64,000 nt of DNA. Origin: Butyricimonas sp. Marseille-P3923. GTDB lineage: Bacteria > Bacteroidota > Bacteroidia > Bacteroidales > Marinifilaceae. Position numbers and translations under genes: made by a program. The notes below the pieces were generated by a model, which was given only the letters and a program-made list of their open reading frames with translations, made no database searches and was not told the DNA's origin. Below, one piece after another: positions 44,043 through 53,260 of this stretch. Each line of letters begins with the position of its first letter. Within the stretch, counting starts at the first letter, position 1. The stretch spans positions 186,001-250,000 of the forward strand of contig NZ_FXXL01000007.1 in NCBI RefSeq assembly GCF_900184685.1, read 5' to 3'.

Positions 44043-44115
44043 GGACTCGTAGCTTAATGGATAGAGCACTTGGTTACGGCCCAAGAGGTTGTGGGTTCGA
44101 CTCCCGCCGAGTTCA
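44043..44115 (+). tRNA. tRNA-Arg(ACG)
   Basis: A 73-nt cloverleaf: acceptor GGACTCG/CGAGTTC (one G-T pair), anticodon stem CTTGG/CCAAG with loop TTACGGC (anticodon ACG), and T-arm GTGGG-TTCGACT-CCCGC. CCA is not encoded; the following bases are CGAA. A hairpin terminator begins 5 nt later. Confidence 0.95.
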
Positions 44116-44119
44116 CGAA

Positions 44120-44156
44120 ACCGTCTGAATATCAATATTCAGACGGTTTTTCTTTT
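44120..44156. terminator. Shared terminator of tRNA-Arg and the EamA gene
   Basis: ACCGTCTGAATAT and ATATTCAGACGGT (44120-44147) form a perfect stem followed by TTTTTCTTTT. The stop codon of the converging EamA gene (44139-44141) lies inside the stem, so one hairpin serves both transcripts. Confidence 0.8.
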
Positions 44157-45029
44157 CGTGGTAGAATCTTTGATAAAGACACTTCCCGTTTGCAGGATAA
44201 CCGAGAGTATGATGATGCTGAGTCCGATATAAAAAGAGATGTTCAGTTCTTTCGCCTCGTTGAAGAGTAACATGGCCAGTAAGATGCTGTACACGGGTTC
44301 CAAATTGTAGCTTAGGTTGACGGTGAATGCCGAGATTGTTTTTAGTACTTGAATCTGGAGGATATACAACCCGATCGTACAGATTGACGCCAATAACAGC
44401 AGGTTGATGAAATCCGATAAATCGGGGAGTATCGTTGGCACGGGAAAGTAGTTCAAGTAAAGAGGTAATAAACAGGAGAGTCCGATAAATCCGCCTGCCA
44501 TTTCATATAATAGCAACGTGCTTGTCGCATGATTGCTACCGATTTTTTTATTCGTGATCGTGAAAAGGGCGGCGAGGGCGGAAGATATGGCACCCAGACA
44601 GATCCCTAGACGATAGCGGGTGTCGAAATGGAAGATCAAAATAATGCCGAACAACGTCAACAGGCTGAATAGTATCTCTCTGATAGATATTCTACGCCGA
44701 TAGATCAGGGGTTCCAAAAATGCCGTGAAGAATCCAGTCAGCGAGAAACATACCACCCCGATCGATACATTGGATGCCTTGATACTTCCGTAGAAGAAAA
44801 CCCAATGAAACCCAAGGAGTAATCCGACACCACCTATTTTGAGTGTATCCCCGAAAGCGATCTTGTGTAATTCTTTCTTGAAATACAATATGATCGAGAA
44901 TAAAAGAGTGGCGAACATCATGCGATACCAAACCAGCAATCCTTCGTTCAGCGTTATCAGTTTCCCGAATATTCCCGTTGCCCCGGCAAGAATGATAGAT
45001 ACGTGTAGTTTGATAAAGGCTTCTTTCAT
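44139..45029 (-). CDS. EamA/DMT-family transporter
   Basis: 296 aa with about ten membrane spans in two EamA repeats of the drug/metabolite transporter superfamily (first repeat about 10-130, second about 148-285). Markers: WVFFYGSIKASNVSIGVVCFS in the first repeat and SYNLEPVYSILLAML in the second. Probable metabolite exporter; the substrate cannot be predicted. The stop codon lies within the tRNA-Arg terminator. Confidence 0.85.
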   Translation of the reverse strand: MKEAFIKLHVSIILAGATGIFGKLITLNEGLLVWYRMMFATLLFSIILYFKKELHKIAFGDTLKIGGVGLLLGFHWVFFYGSIKASNVSIGVVCFSLTGFFTAFLEPLIYRRRISIREILFSLLTLFGIILIFHFDTRYRLGICLGAISSALAALFTITNKKIGSNHATSTLLLYEMAGGFIGLSCLLPLYLNYFPVPTILPDLSDFINLLLLASICTIGLYILQIQVLKTISAFTVNLSYNLEPVYSILLAMLLFNEAKELNISFYIGLSIIILSVILQTGSVFIKDSTTKRKTV

Positions 45030-45140
45030 TTTATGTTATTTGTATGATTTTCATCCGGAGCGAAATTATAATTTAATCTCTAAAAGAAGGATGAATCACG
45101 GTAAATAATTATACATTTGGAAGATGTAATCCATAATACG

Positions 45141-46097
45141 ATGAATGCCATGACGACTTCTTACACGGAAGATATTTTGAAAGACGGATTTGAACAACGG
45201 AGTATTTCGTTGCGGGATGATTACGAGGGAAAGGCTGTGAGCGTTTTGGTACGTCGTTTGGCAATAATGAACAAGGGACAGGCGGTACTCTACATTCATG
45301 GTTTTAATGATTACTTTTTCCAAAAAGAGATGGCATTCCGGTTTAATGAACGGGGGATTCATTTCTATGCTTTGGATTTGAGAAAATACGGTCGTTCGTG
45401 GCTGCCTCACCAGAAATTCAATGATATCCGGGATTTGAGAACCTATTTTGAAGAGATAGAGGAGGCGTTGAGGATTATCCGCGAGGAGGGGATCCGGAAA
45501 ACCGTGTTAATGGGACATTCCACGGGTGGGTTGATCATCACGCTCTTTGCCAAGGAAAAGCGGGACAATCCGCTTTTTGACGCTCTCGTGCTGAATAGCC
45601 CGTTTTTCGAATTTAACCAGAGTCGGGTGGTGCGAAAGTTATTGCCGTTGGTCGCTTGGGTGGGTAAATATATGCCGGAAATAAAGGTCGTGGGCGGATT
45701 CACGGAGGAGTACGGGAAGTACCTTCATCAGGCGTGTCTGGGGGAGTGGGATTATGATTTGACATGGAAACCGCATGTTGCACCCCGTGTTAATTTGGGA
45801 TGGGTGCGGGCGATATATAAAGCGCAACGGGAGTTGATGAAGCCGTTTTCAGTAAATGCTCCCTTTTTAATACTATATTCTGAAAAGTCGGTTACGGATA
45901 TTAAAGACAAGGAACAGATTCAGACCCGCGATTCTATTCTGAACGTGGAGGATATCAAACGGATTGCCCGAAATATCCGGGGCGATGTCGATATTGTCGC
46001 TATTCCCGGCGGTTTGCACGATTTGGTGCTTTCCGGGAAAGAGGTACGGGAAAACGTGTACCGGGAAATCTTTCGTTGGTGGGAGATTTTAGGGTAA
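45141..46097 (+). CDS. Alpha/beta hydrolase (serine lipase/lysophospholipase-like)
   Basis: 318 aa. The nucleophile elbow is MGHSTGGLI, the oxyanion strand is LYIHGFNDYF, and the C-terminal acid/His candidates are SEKSVTD and PGGLHDLVLS. The lid region has no obvious specificity motif. ATG 45141 is used: a TACATTTG -7 box at 45112-45119 puts transcription start near 45126, downstream of the alternative TTG at 45117. The gene is divergent from the EamA gene and followed by a stem-loop-rich non-coding stretch. Confidence 0.85.
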   Translation: MNAMTTSYTEDILKDGFEQRSISLRDDYEGKAVSVLVRRLAIMNKGQAVLYIHGFNDYFFQKEMAFRFNERGIHFYALDLRKYGRSWLPHQKFNDIRDLRTYFEEIEEALRIIREEGIRKTVLMGHSTGGLIITLFAKEKRDNPLFDALVLNSPFFEFNQSRVVRKLLPLVAWVGKYMPEIKVVGGFTEEYGKYLHQACLGEWDYDLTWKPHVAPRVNLGWVRAIYKAQRELMKPFSVNAPFLILYSEKSVTDIKDKEQIQTRDSILNVEDIKRIARNIRGDVDIVAIPGGLHDLVLSGKEVRENVYREIFRWWEILG

Positions 46098-46775
46098 TTA
46101 TTCGTAAGGTTGGGGTCCACGCGTGGTTAATGGAGTATTTGGGTCATCATCGAAAGGAAGCGTGGACCCCGAGAGGCTCTTTTGAACCCCGTTCCGTTAG
46201 TCCGCGTTCGGAACGAGGTGTCCTCTTGCCTACGATTGGAGATCTTCGTGTACACATTGAGGTGAACAATTTGAATAGTTTGTATCGTTTACGTTGGTAA
46301 AAGTACTCCAAGGGTGTAAAGCACGGGGACTTATTGTCCCCGTGTTAAACAAATTTGAAAAAAAGAATGAACCGAATACAGTAATAATATATTTAAATTC
46401 GTGATGGTCATTCGTGTTTCGAGGGTTAGCTTTCATGGCAAAGGTTTTTATTTAATATTTATCTTTTTTGAACTGATGTAAAGTTATGAAAGATTGTTTT
46501 GTTTTTGTAGACGTAAATCAAGTACTCGCGGGAGCGTTTTTACGTGAACAGTAGAAGTTCTTTTTCTCGCTTGAATGATTGACAGAAGGAAAGGACATCC
46601 CTGTCAGATTTTCATTTTTAAGAAGCGGGTGAATGGGGCTAATGTTGGATGTTTATTTCAAGAGGAAAAAACAGGGTACTGTGTCGAAATTAGTCATAAT
46701 ATCGTTATTTTGTTTCAGAGGTTTCGCTTGAAAATCCTCTACTTTTGTAGAGGGTTGTTAAATAAATTATCGCAC
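46098..46775. other. Stem-loop-rich non-coding stretch, candidate structured RNA
   Basis: About 680 bp without a supported gene. Between 46112 and 46344 it has a GGGGTCCACGC/GCGTGGACCCC 11-bp pair (46112-46122, 46160-46170), CGTTCCG/CGGAACG, AGAGG/CCTCT (46172-46176, 46222-46226) and a perfect CACGGGGAC/GTCCCCGTG hairpin (46322-46344). The latter could terminate the hydrolase transcript, although it has no T-run. The rest (46345-46735) is AT-rich with nothing recognisable. Confidence 0.5.
46736..46753 (+). promoter_or_regulatory. Palindrome on the promoter of the HTH regulator
   Basis: CCTCTAC-TTTT-GTAGAGG is a perfect 7-bp inverted repeat. The TACTTTTG -7 box (46740-46747) lies inside it, 22 nt before the ATG of the HTH gene, so a dimer bound here would block the promoter. 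No -33 box at the standard spacing is seen. Confidence 0.55.
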
Positions 46776-47747
46776 ATGAACATGAAAGAAGTTACACTGT
46801 ATGATGGTTTCCTCTCGGAATTGCGAAAGAGAATTCCGAGAGGAGCCGAGCTGACAAACACCTTGGTAGATATGCTGTATATCGAACGCGAGGCTGTATA
46901 TCGAAGGTTGCGGGGCGAAGTTCCTTTTACTTTTATCGAGGTAATGACTGTTTCGAAAGAACTGGGTATCTCGCTCGATAATCTGGCACAGGCGGATACC
47001 GGGAAGAGCAGACCTTTTCAATTGAAATTGGTGGAGTACGCGAATCCGTTAGAGTCGGATTATAAGATGATGAGAGAGTTTATCAATTTGCTTGCCATGG
47101 TAAAGGACGGGGAGGATTGGGAAGCCGGACAGTCGACCAATATTCTGCCGAGGTCTTTTTGTTATTACTATTCCAACATTACACGCTTTTATCTTTTCAA
47201 GTGGTTGTACCAGTATAGCCATGTCGATTCATTAAAGCATTACAGTGAAGTGAAAATCACGCCACAGTTGGCAAGTATGCAACAGGAGTACTTGCGGGTT
47301 ACCCGACAGCTTAAATCAAGTTATTTTATTTTTGATCATCTTGTGTTCCATTACCTCGTAACGGATATCAAGTTTTTCGCCAGTATCAATTTGATTACCC
47401 CGGAAGATGTTGTTGCTTTGAAGGAGGATTTGATGCATTTGTTGGATGATATGGAGCATTTCGCTGCGAAGGGACGTTTTACGGATACGGGGAACGAGAT
47501 GCTTATTTATCTGTCCAATATTAATCTCGACACGAATTATTGTTATTTCGGTTCTCGTGATTTTCATCTGAGCATGTTGAAGGCTTTTACCTTGAATATG
47601 GTCACTTCACGGGATTCGTATACTTACGAGCGATTGCGTTGTTGGTTGCAGTCGTTGAAACGTTCTTCCACGCTGATAACCGTTAGCGGAGAGAAACAAC
47701 GGGTGATGTTTTTCGAAGAACAACGGAGGTTGGTGGGAAGCCTTTGA
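46776..47747 (+). CDS. Bacteroidales HTH-domain transcriptional regulator
   Basis: 323 aa. The N-terminal 75 residues match a helix-turn-helix domain common in Bacteroidales regulators: LVDMLYIEREAVYRRLRGEV and FTFIEVMTVSKELGISLDNL. The rest is a long helical region without a known domain. The start is ATG 46776 or 46782, following a promoter palindrome; the longer upstream frame would be non-coding sequence. It stands alone and may be self-regulating through the palindrome. Target genes are unknown. Confidence 0.75.
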   Translation: MNMKEVTLYDGFLSELRKRIPRGAELTNTLVDMLYIEREAVYRRLRGEVPFTFIEVMTVSKELGISLDNLAQADTGKSRPFQLKLVEYANPLESDYKMMREFINLLAMVKDGEDWEAGQSTNILPRSFCYYYSNITRFYLFKWLYQYSHVDSLKHYSEVKITPQLASMQQEYLRVTRQLKSSYFIFDHLVFHYLVTDIKFFASINLITPEDVVALKEDLMHLLDDMEHFAAKGRFTDTGNEMLIYLSNINLDTNYCYFGSRDFHLSMLKAFTLNMVTSRDSYTYERLRCWLQSLKRSSTLITVSGEKQRVMFFEEQRRLVGSL

Positions 47748-47757
47748 TGGTTTATGA

Positions 47758-47795
47758 TTTCCGATTAGGTGAGTATCAACCCACCTAATCGGAAA
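47758..47795. terminator. Convergent terminator between HTH gene and AsmA gene
   Basis: TTTCCGATTAGGTG (47758-47771) and CACCTAATCGGAAA (47782-47795) form a perfect 14-bp stem. It is centred in the 57-nt gap and probably ends transcription from both sides. Confidence 0.8.
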
Positions 47796-47804
47796 TTGCA
47801 TTAT

Positions 47805-50327
47805 TTATTTGAATAGTTTGTCTAATCCTTTCAGGATATTGTTTTTGAGTTCTTTGCCGGCTTCTTTTTGAATGGATTTCAACGCCTTGCTCAAGTCTGG
47901 TGTCACCGTGGGTTTGGATAAGGTTCCGCCTATCTTCACGTCCACGTCGAGAGATTTGATATTGTCGGCGCCGGGAATGGCTTTGAGTACGTTGTCAATG
48001 TCTTTCCCGAAATATTTGCGGGCGATGTTCATTGACATCACGTAATCCATTTTGCCGTCAACCGTTTGTGTTCCTTGGAACGTGGTCGGGTTACCCGCTA
48101 TATTTGTCGTGAAAGGTTCAACCGTGATGTTTCCGTTGTTGATCTTGAAATCAACTTTCAAGTTCGCTATACTGAGGCGGCTTAATTCGTCGTTTTTCAG
48201 CAAGCTGGCGAGTTGCAGCATGGCTGGGTTATCCTTGATCAAGAATCCGGTTGTGGACAAACTGCCGCCACCGTTTGCCGTGGTCATGATCGGGCTCATT
48301 TCTTTGTCCAGTTCCGAACTGAATTTCATGGCTGCCGAGATTTTACCGCTACAATTCATGGCGATCGGGATACTTTCTTTGACAAACGAGAAAGCGTGGT
48401 AAGCGGAATTAATATCAATATCCGATATCCGCAGGTTGAGATCAACGGATGGTTTCGCTGGATTCGCGGTGTTGTACGAACCGTTCATGATCAGATTGCC
48501 TTCCAGCATATCCATGCTCAAGTTCTTTAGCGTGGCGATACCGCCGTTTGTTTCGATGCTTCCCTTGATGGTTTTGATAACCAGACTGTCGTACAGGACT
48601 TGTTTGATGTTCGTGTTGAAAGCCAATTGGATATTCTTGGGAATGGCGATACCTTCCGGGGCTTCGGCACCAGAAGATTGAACTACCGTCGTGTCTTTTA
48701 CCGGGGCGGCTTCGGCATCAGATGTCGAACCGGATGTCGTGCTTGTCATAAATTCATTCACGTTGATCGTGTTGGATGTCAGCGTGAAGTTACCTTTTAA
48801 TGTCTGGTCTTTAAACACGTAGGGCAGATAGTTTGCCACGTATCCTTGTAACCCGAAATCCGAAGATTTGATTTTGACCAGTAGATTCTGCAAGTTAAGA
48901 CGTGCGGGTGTGATCGTTATTTCTCCCGACGGGACAGAGATGCCTTCCGGGAAATCCGCGCTCTTGAACAGTACGTTTTTCAACGCTATTTTACCGTTAG
49001 CGGTAAATTTCTCGTATTGTTCTTTTTCTATATACTGGTATTTCCCGTCGAAAGAAAGGTCGGTCGTCAATATTCCGCTAAGAGTGATGTCTTTAAGAGG
49101 AAGTGCTTTTTTCAAGCTCTCGAAGTTGATAACTCCTTTCATGCCACCTTTGAATGTCGGATCGTCCAAGTTGGAAACCAATACATTCATGTTAAACGGG
49201 TTGTTGGCAACGGTGAACGTGAGCGTACTTAGGTTTGCCACGGTCTGTGCTACCGTCCCGCCCGGGTTGGTCACGTTCAGTTTCAGGTTTATTTTTTCTA
49301 CCGATTCCGGTAATTCCGGGTATTTTAGGCTCGCGTTCAAGATATTGAAATGCAGGTTGATAGCCGGAAGATGATTCTCGTAATATTCTCCTTTGGCTTC
49401 CATGCTCAGTTGGAATTCACCGGAAGTTTTTACTCCCTCGAGTTCTTTTTGGAAATCTTTAGGTATTAAAGCGAGTAAACTTTCGAATTTCGTGTCGGGA
49501 GCGTTCAGTTTCAAGTCCATGGAGTATTTTTCGTTTTCCATGATACCGAAGCTGCCGATCAGGTCAAGTTTTAAATCGTTGAGCGCCATGTCATTCTTCT
49601 GAATGTTGAATTGCATCTCTTTTAGATTCGCGGCGATGTCCGCCTGCCAGTTGAAATCCGTGTTGTTTACCCACACGCTGTTGCCTTGACGTAAAGAAAT
49701 GTTTTTTAGGGAAAGCAGCACGTTGAGAATGGTGTTCGTTTCCGAGAAGTTCCCTTTCAGGTTCAAATTCACCGCGTCCACGTGAGCGAACGTTGAGGCT
49801 TGATAATCTTTATAATCCAATACTAGATTTCTGACCTCGATATTGTTGAAAGCGATAGCGGTTTCAGAGTCGGAAGCCGGTTCTTCTTCTGTCGCTTCCG
49901 GTTCTCGCGTTTTTACGTCTGTTGTGTCGGAAGGTACCATGATATCCCAATTGGCTTTTCCTTCGGCATTAACTTTTGGACTGAAGAAGCAGTCTTTGAG
50001 CAAAACGTTATTAATAATAATTTCATTCCCTGAAATAAGGGACTTTAAATTCACCGATGCCTCGAAATACGGGATGTTGATCAACGTATCGCGGGTGTTA
50101 TTTTCTTCCTTGGAAATCATCACGTCGTCTAAAGTAACGCTAAGATTCGGGAAATTCTTGAACATACTCAAGCCAACGTCGCCGATGGCCAGTTCCGCTT
50201 GAATATATTTAGAGGATTTTTCCTCGATCAATCGAAGTATGTCGCTTTTGAAAAAGACGGGGATAACCATAAGAGCGACAATAATCAGCACGATGATAAT
50301 TGCTAATGTGATAAATACTTTTTTCAT
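47805..50327 (-). CDS. AsmA-family envelope protein
   Basis: 840 aa. A single N-terminal membrane span (about 5-25, ITLAIIIVLIIVALMVIPVF) is followed by the AsmA N-terminal region with FPNLSVTLDDVMIS and, near the end, the AsmA_2 part with GGGSLSTTGFLIKDNPAM and GNPTTFQGTQTVDGKMDY. AsmA-like proteins (including TamB and YhdP) help move or control lipids between membranes. The size is typical of Bacteroidota AsmA. It is preceded by a TAACTTTG box on the minus strand at 50383-50390. Confidence 0.88.
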   Translation of the reverse strand: MKKVFITLAIIIVLIIVALMVIPVFFKSDILRLIEEKSSKYIQAELAIGDVGLSMFKNFPNLSVTLDDVMISKEENNTRDTLINIPYFEASVNLKSLISGNEIIINNVLLKDCFFSPKVNAEGKANWDIMVPSDTTDVKTREPEATEEEPASDSETAIAFNNIEVRNLVLDYKDYQASTFAHVDAVNLNLKGNFSETNTILNVLLSLKNISLRQGNSVWVNNTDFNWQADIAANLKEMQFNIQKNDMALNDLKLDLIGSFGIMENEKYSMDLKLNAPDTKFESLLALIPKDFQKELEGVKTSGEFQLSMEAKGEYYENHLPAINLHFNILNASLKYPELPESVEKINLKLNVTNPGGTVAQTVANLSTLTFTVANNPFNMNVLVSNLDDPTFKGGMKGVINFESLKKALPLKDITLSGILTTDLSFDGKYQYIEKEQYEKFTANGKIALKNVLFKSADFPEGISVPSGEITITPARLNLQNLLVKIKSSDFGLQGYVANYLPYVFKDQTLKGNFTLTSNTINVNEFMTSTTSGSTSDAEAAPVKDTTVVQSSGAEAPEGIAIPKNIQLAFNTNIKQVLYDSLVIKTIKGSIETNGGIATLKNLSMDMLEGNLIMNGSYNTANPAKPSVDLNLRISDIDINSAYHAFSFVKESIPIAMNCSGKISAAMKFSSELDKEMSPIMTTANGGGSLSTTGFLIKDNPAMLQLASLLKNDELSRLSIANLKVDFKINNGNITVEPFTTNIAGNPTTFQGTQTVDGKMDYVMSMNIARKYFGKDIDNVLKAIPGADNIKSLDVDVKIGGTLSKPTVTPDLSKALKSIQKEAGKELKNNILKGLDKLFK

Positions 50328-50396
50328 GTCTTATATATATTTACGTGTGTGTTATTGCAAAGGCAAATTCAAGCCATTGTTACAAAGTTATACAAA

Positions 50397-50960
50397 TTAT
50401 TTGAAGTAAGGTTTTATTTTTTGCAGTTTATATAACGGTAAAATTTTTTCCGAGTTTAAAATCGAGAAGTTGATTTTACCGAATTTCCGTTTGGCATTGA
50501 AAATGAGTTGCACGTCTTCGTAGGCGAGGTAGGGATGTTTCAGTACGGTTTTGAAGTCCATTGTGTCAAGGTTTCTTTGCTTGATCAGGTCTGGGTTTGC
50601 CGTAAAGCGGGAGAGGAGGGTATCTATATCAAGGTATTGGAATTTGATTTCTTTGAGTTGAGTGACGGAACGGAAGCCCCCGAGTTGTTCCCGGTAGCGA
50701 ATGATTTTTGCGGCATAGTAGGGACCGATTCCCTTTATTTTTACCAGCACGGAACTGTCCGCTGTGTTTAATTCAATCGGGGAGGGGAGATGTTTTTGGG
50801 CGGACGGGATGGAGGCTGTTGTTGTGTCGGGTGTTTCCGGACTCGCGAGCAGGAATAACCCGCACTCCGGTTTTCGGCTTGCTTGGGGCAGGACGAAAAG
50901 GGCAAGTATCATGATACCTAAGAATATAATTCCTCTTTTTTCCGATCTCCTTAAGGGCAT
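50397..50960 (-). CDS. ComEA-like helix-hairpin-helix protein
   Basis: 187 aa. N-terminal membrane span (about 11-27), then an HhH motif resembling ComEA: IELNTADSSVLVKIKGIGPYYAAKIIRY (about 60-87), and a second, weaker HhH near 145-160. ComEA binds DNA during uptake, but similar membrane-anchored proteins exist in Bacteroidota without competence; a DNA-uptake role is only a possibility. It overlaps the S41 protease gene by 10 nt, so it is translated from the same transcript. Confidence 0.82.
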   Translation of the reverse strand: MPLRRSEKRGIIFLGIMILALFVLPQASRKPECGLFLLASPETPDTTTASIPSAQKHLPSPIELNTADSSVLVKIKGIGPYYAAKIIRYREQLGGFRSVTQLKEIKFQYLDIDTLLSRFTANPDLIKQRNLDTMDFKTVLKHPYLAYEDVQLIFNAKRKFGKINFSILNSEKILPLYKLQKIKPYFK

Positions 50961-52372
50961 AGTTTGTTGTTCTTTATAATGATACGATTGCTTCTGATAT
51001 CATTAAACGTTCTGTGTATTTGTTTGAAATCCGGTGTCGATTGCAAGGCACTTCTCGGGCTTAACTTGTTTTTTCCCGTGATTATGGCTATCGCTTTTGC
51101 CAACAAGGGTTCATTTTCCGCACCTAGTGTCGAGGCCGGGGGTAAGAGTTGGTCTTCCACTTCATAGTTGGGTTCTAATCCTTTCACTGCGTCCGAGGGA
51201 TACCCGTCGACATTCGTGTATCTTGAAACGATTGGTGCCATTAGCCAATTCGAGAGTTCTTCATCTGCCACAATTTTGCCGTTAGTGTCTTCTTTCGTGG
51301 GTTGCATTAATGCCATTGTGGTAAACTTGCCATATGTTTTTTGTCCGATTCGGATGACTTTCATAAACGGTTCCAGACAGATTGCTGTGTATTCGGATGC
51401 CGAGATAGTTTCTCTGGTAGTGAGTATATAAACTCGTTTGTTGGGTAAATTCAAATTACAATCTACTTTTTTGAAATAACGGTGGAGTTGTGTATCGAAT
51501 CGGGAATCACTTTCAAAGGCTTTTTGACATTCGGAGTTCCATTTTTCATATGATAAAAGTTCTCCTTCAATCGCTTTATCCGGCGGAGCGATAGCACTGC
51601 ACATCAGGGCAGATGCTGCATCGTCACCCCCGTGGTTATACCGGAGGTCAAGAACGAGATCCGTGATTCCTTCTGTTTTGAAGTAATTAAAAGCGTCTTC
51701 CAGACTATTGTTAAAAGAAGAGGCGAAGTCCGTGTACATGAGGTAGCCGATCTTGTGGTTTCCTTTTTCGATAACCTTGCGAATGAGTACAGGATCTGTT
51801 TCCATTTTTTTTGAAGTTAGCGTAACGGGTGGGGTACCTTCATCAGTTAGTTCATTGCCGTTTATGATTTTACCCTTGGTGAGTTGAATTGTTCCGTTTT
51901 GAGTTAGTTTGTCAATATTATCTTTGGTGATATACGTGTAATTGATTTTGAGTATGATATCGCCTCTTTTTAATTTTCCGTCGGCAGGTGAATTGGGATA
52001 CACGTATTTGACAATGGCTACGTAATTGTCTTTGCCAACACCATAGTAAGCTAAGTCATAACCGAATGTTTCCCCCGTGTTGGTAAGGGATTCCATGAGC
52101 CCTTGCGCGTCGTCCGTGATAATGGAGGCAGAGTCTTTCGATGACAGTAATTTCTCGAAATATTCAATCGGATCTTTTTCTTTTTGAGGATCAATGGCAG
52201 GCATTTCTTTGTTCCAAAGGTAAAACATCGACATGTTGTCGTGAATGAATTGATTAGCCCGTAGAGTTAGTTCTTCTTCTTTCGTGAGTTTGTCATTATC
52301 ATCATCATCTTGACAAGCGATAAATACTGATAATAACACGAATAAATACGTGATTTTTCTTACGCCGTTCAT
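50951..52372 (-). CDS. S41-family (Tsp/CTP-type) lipoprotein peptidase
   Basis: 473 aa. Lipobox FIACQ followed by an acidic tether (QDDDDND). PDZ-like region near YVYPNSPADGKLKRGDIILKI (about 125-145). Catalytic dyad: Ser in ETISASEY and Lys in GQKTYGKFTT. VLDLRYNHGG precedes the active site as in S41 proteases. Members cut C-termini of envelope proteins or signal substrates. It is the first gene of the pair with the ComEA-like gene; the two overlap. Confidence 0.88.
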   Translation of the reverse strand: MNGVRKITYLFVLLSVFIACQDDDDNDKLTKEEELTLRANQFIHDNMSMFYLWNKEMPAIDPQKEKDPIEYFEKLLSSKDSASIITDDAQGLMESLTNTGETFGYDLAYYGVGKDNYVAIVKYVYPNSPADGKLKRGDIILKINYTYITKDNIDKLTQNGTIQLTKGKIINGNELTDEGTPPVTLTSKKMETDPVLIRKVIEKGNHKIGYLMYTDFASSFNNSLEDAFNYFKTEGITDLVLDLRYNHGGDDAASALMCSAIAPPDKAIEGELLSYEKWNSECQKAFESDSRFDTQLHRYFKKVDCNLNLPNKRVYILTTRETISASEYTAICLEPFMKVIRIGQKTYGKFTTMALMQPTKEDTNGKIVADEELSNWLMAPIVSRYTNVDGYPSDAVKGLEPNYEVEDQLLPPASTLGAENEPLLAKAIAIITGKNKLSPRSALQSTPDFKQIHRTFNDIRSNRIIIKNNKLCP

Positions 52373-52530
52373 ATAGGTATAGTTTTAAGTTATGAGTTTT
52401 TAAATTTCGTGAAAATTAACGAGACTTCCAAGGATAAATTATAAAATAAAATTATTTCCGCTCTAAATAAATTAAAATGAATCCTTTACCTCTGTTTAGA
52501 TAAAAAACTGAGAAAATAATGGAAAATAAA

Positions 52531-52561
52531 TTTGTGAGAAAACTAAAAAGGTATACCTTTG
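52531..52561 (+). promoter_or_regulatory. Promoter of tRNA-Lys
   Basis: TTTG (52531-52534), exactly 19 nt, then TACCTTTG (52554-52561). This is an ideal Bacteroides promoter, with the tRNA beginning 28 nt after the -7 box. Confidence 0.85.
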
Positions 52562-52589
52562 CATCCGCAATTGAGAAATACAATTGAAG

Positions 52590-52662
52590 GATTCAATAGC
52601 TCAGCTGGTAGAGCACAACACTTTTAATGTTGGGGTCCTGGGTTCGAGTCCCAGTTGGATCA
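52590..52662 (+). tRNA. tRNA-Lys(TTT)
   Basis: A 73-nt cloverleaf: acceptor GATTCAA/TTGGATC (with a T-G pair), D-arm AGCTC-AGCTGGTA-GAGC, anticodon stem CAACA/TGTTG with loop CTTTTAA (anticodon TTT), and T-arm CTGGG-TTCGAGT-CCCAG. CCA is not encoded. Confidence 0.95.
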
Positions 52663-52666
52663 CGGA

Positions 52667-52704
52667 AGGCTTTCTAAAACAATCGTTTAGAGAGCCTTTT
52701 TTTA
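52667..52704 (+). terminator. Terminator of tRNA-Lys
   Basis: AGGCTTTCTAAA (52667-52678) pairs with TTTAGAGAGCCT (52686-52697; one G-T pair) and is followed by TTTTTTT. Confidence 0.9.
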
Positions 52705-53260
52705 TATTTGGTATCACAATGGTAACACGAGAATACTTTGGCTCGATCGAACGGATAGGATAGTGTCCCCAAAAGTGTGTATTGCCCTTCTTTTAGGATG
52801 CTTATCGATAATCCAATCCTTTCTTTATTGTTTGTCTATCTCTTCTCTCCACCTTATTGGCTTCATGATTACAGTAGAGTCACAGCATGGTCGTAAAAGT
52901 ATGTACCAGTAGGCATCTTGCTACGATGTTGCTGTGTTCTTAGTCGGGAGAAAGGGGGGACTAAGGGTCGGGAAGGGGATTCTTTGATATTGTATATAAA
53001 AAAAATGAGGGTGCCAACTTGTCAGAAGAAACACCCCCAAGGTTCCCGTTATTGCGAGATAAAGGTTGGTTGAAAGGTACATCACTGCGGCTTTCCCTTT
53101 AAATCACGGTTTTAAACAGTCCCGTTAAATGCTTTTAGAAGAAAATTTATTTTCGATGTGTGGTATTTAACGAAAACTGCGCTACAAAGATATATTTTAT
53201 TTCGTAAACGAAGACATATTCGTAAGGGAAATTTTATTTAAACGTTCTTTTCTTTAGAGC
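52705..53260. other. Non-coding gap downstream of tRNA-Lys
   Basis: About 560 bp with no supported gene on either strand. A short GGGTG...CACCC pair occurs near 53010-53036. There is no integrase remnant I can identify and no repeat of the tRNA 3' end in the window. Confidence 0.5.

Noticed and set aside
46575-46775. Upstream extension of the HTH regulator
   Set aside because: The -7 box at 46740-46747 places the transcript start after this part, and the added residues do not match the family.
50397-50960. ComEA-like protein as proof of natural competence
   Set aside because: No other competence gene is present in the window; the HhH motif alone is not enough.
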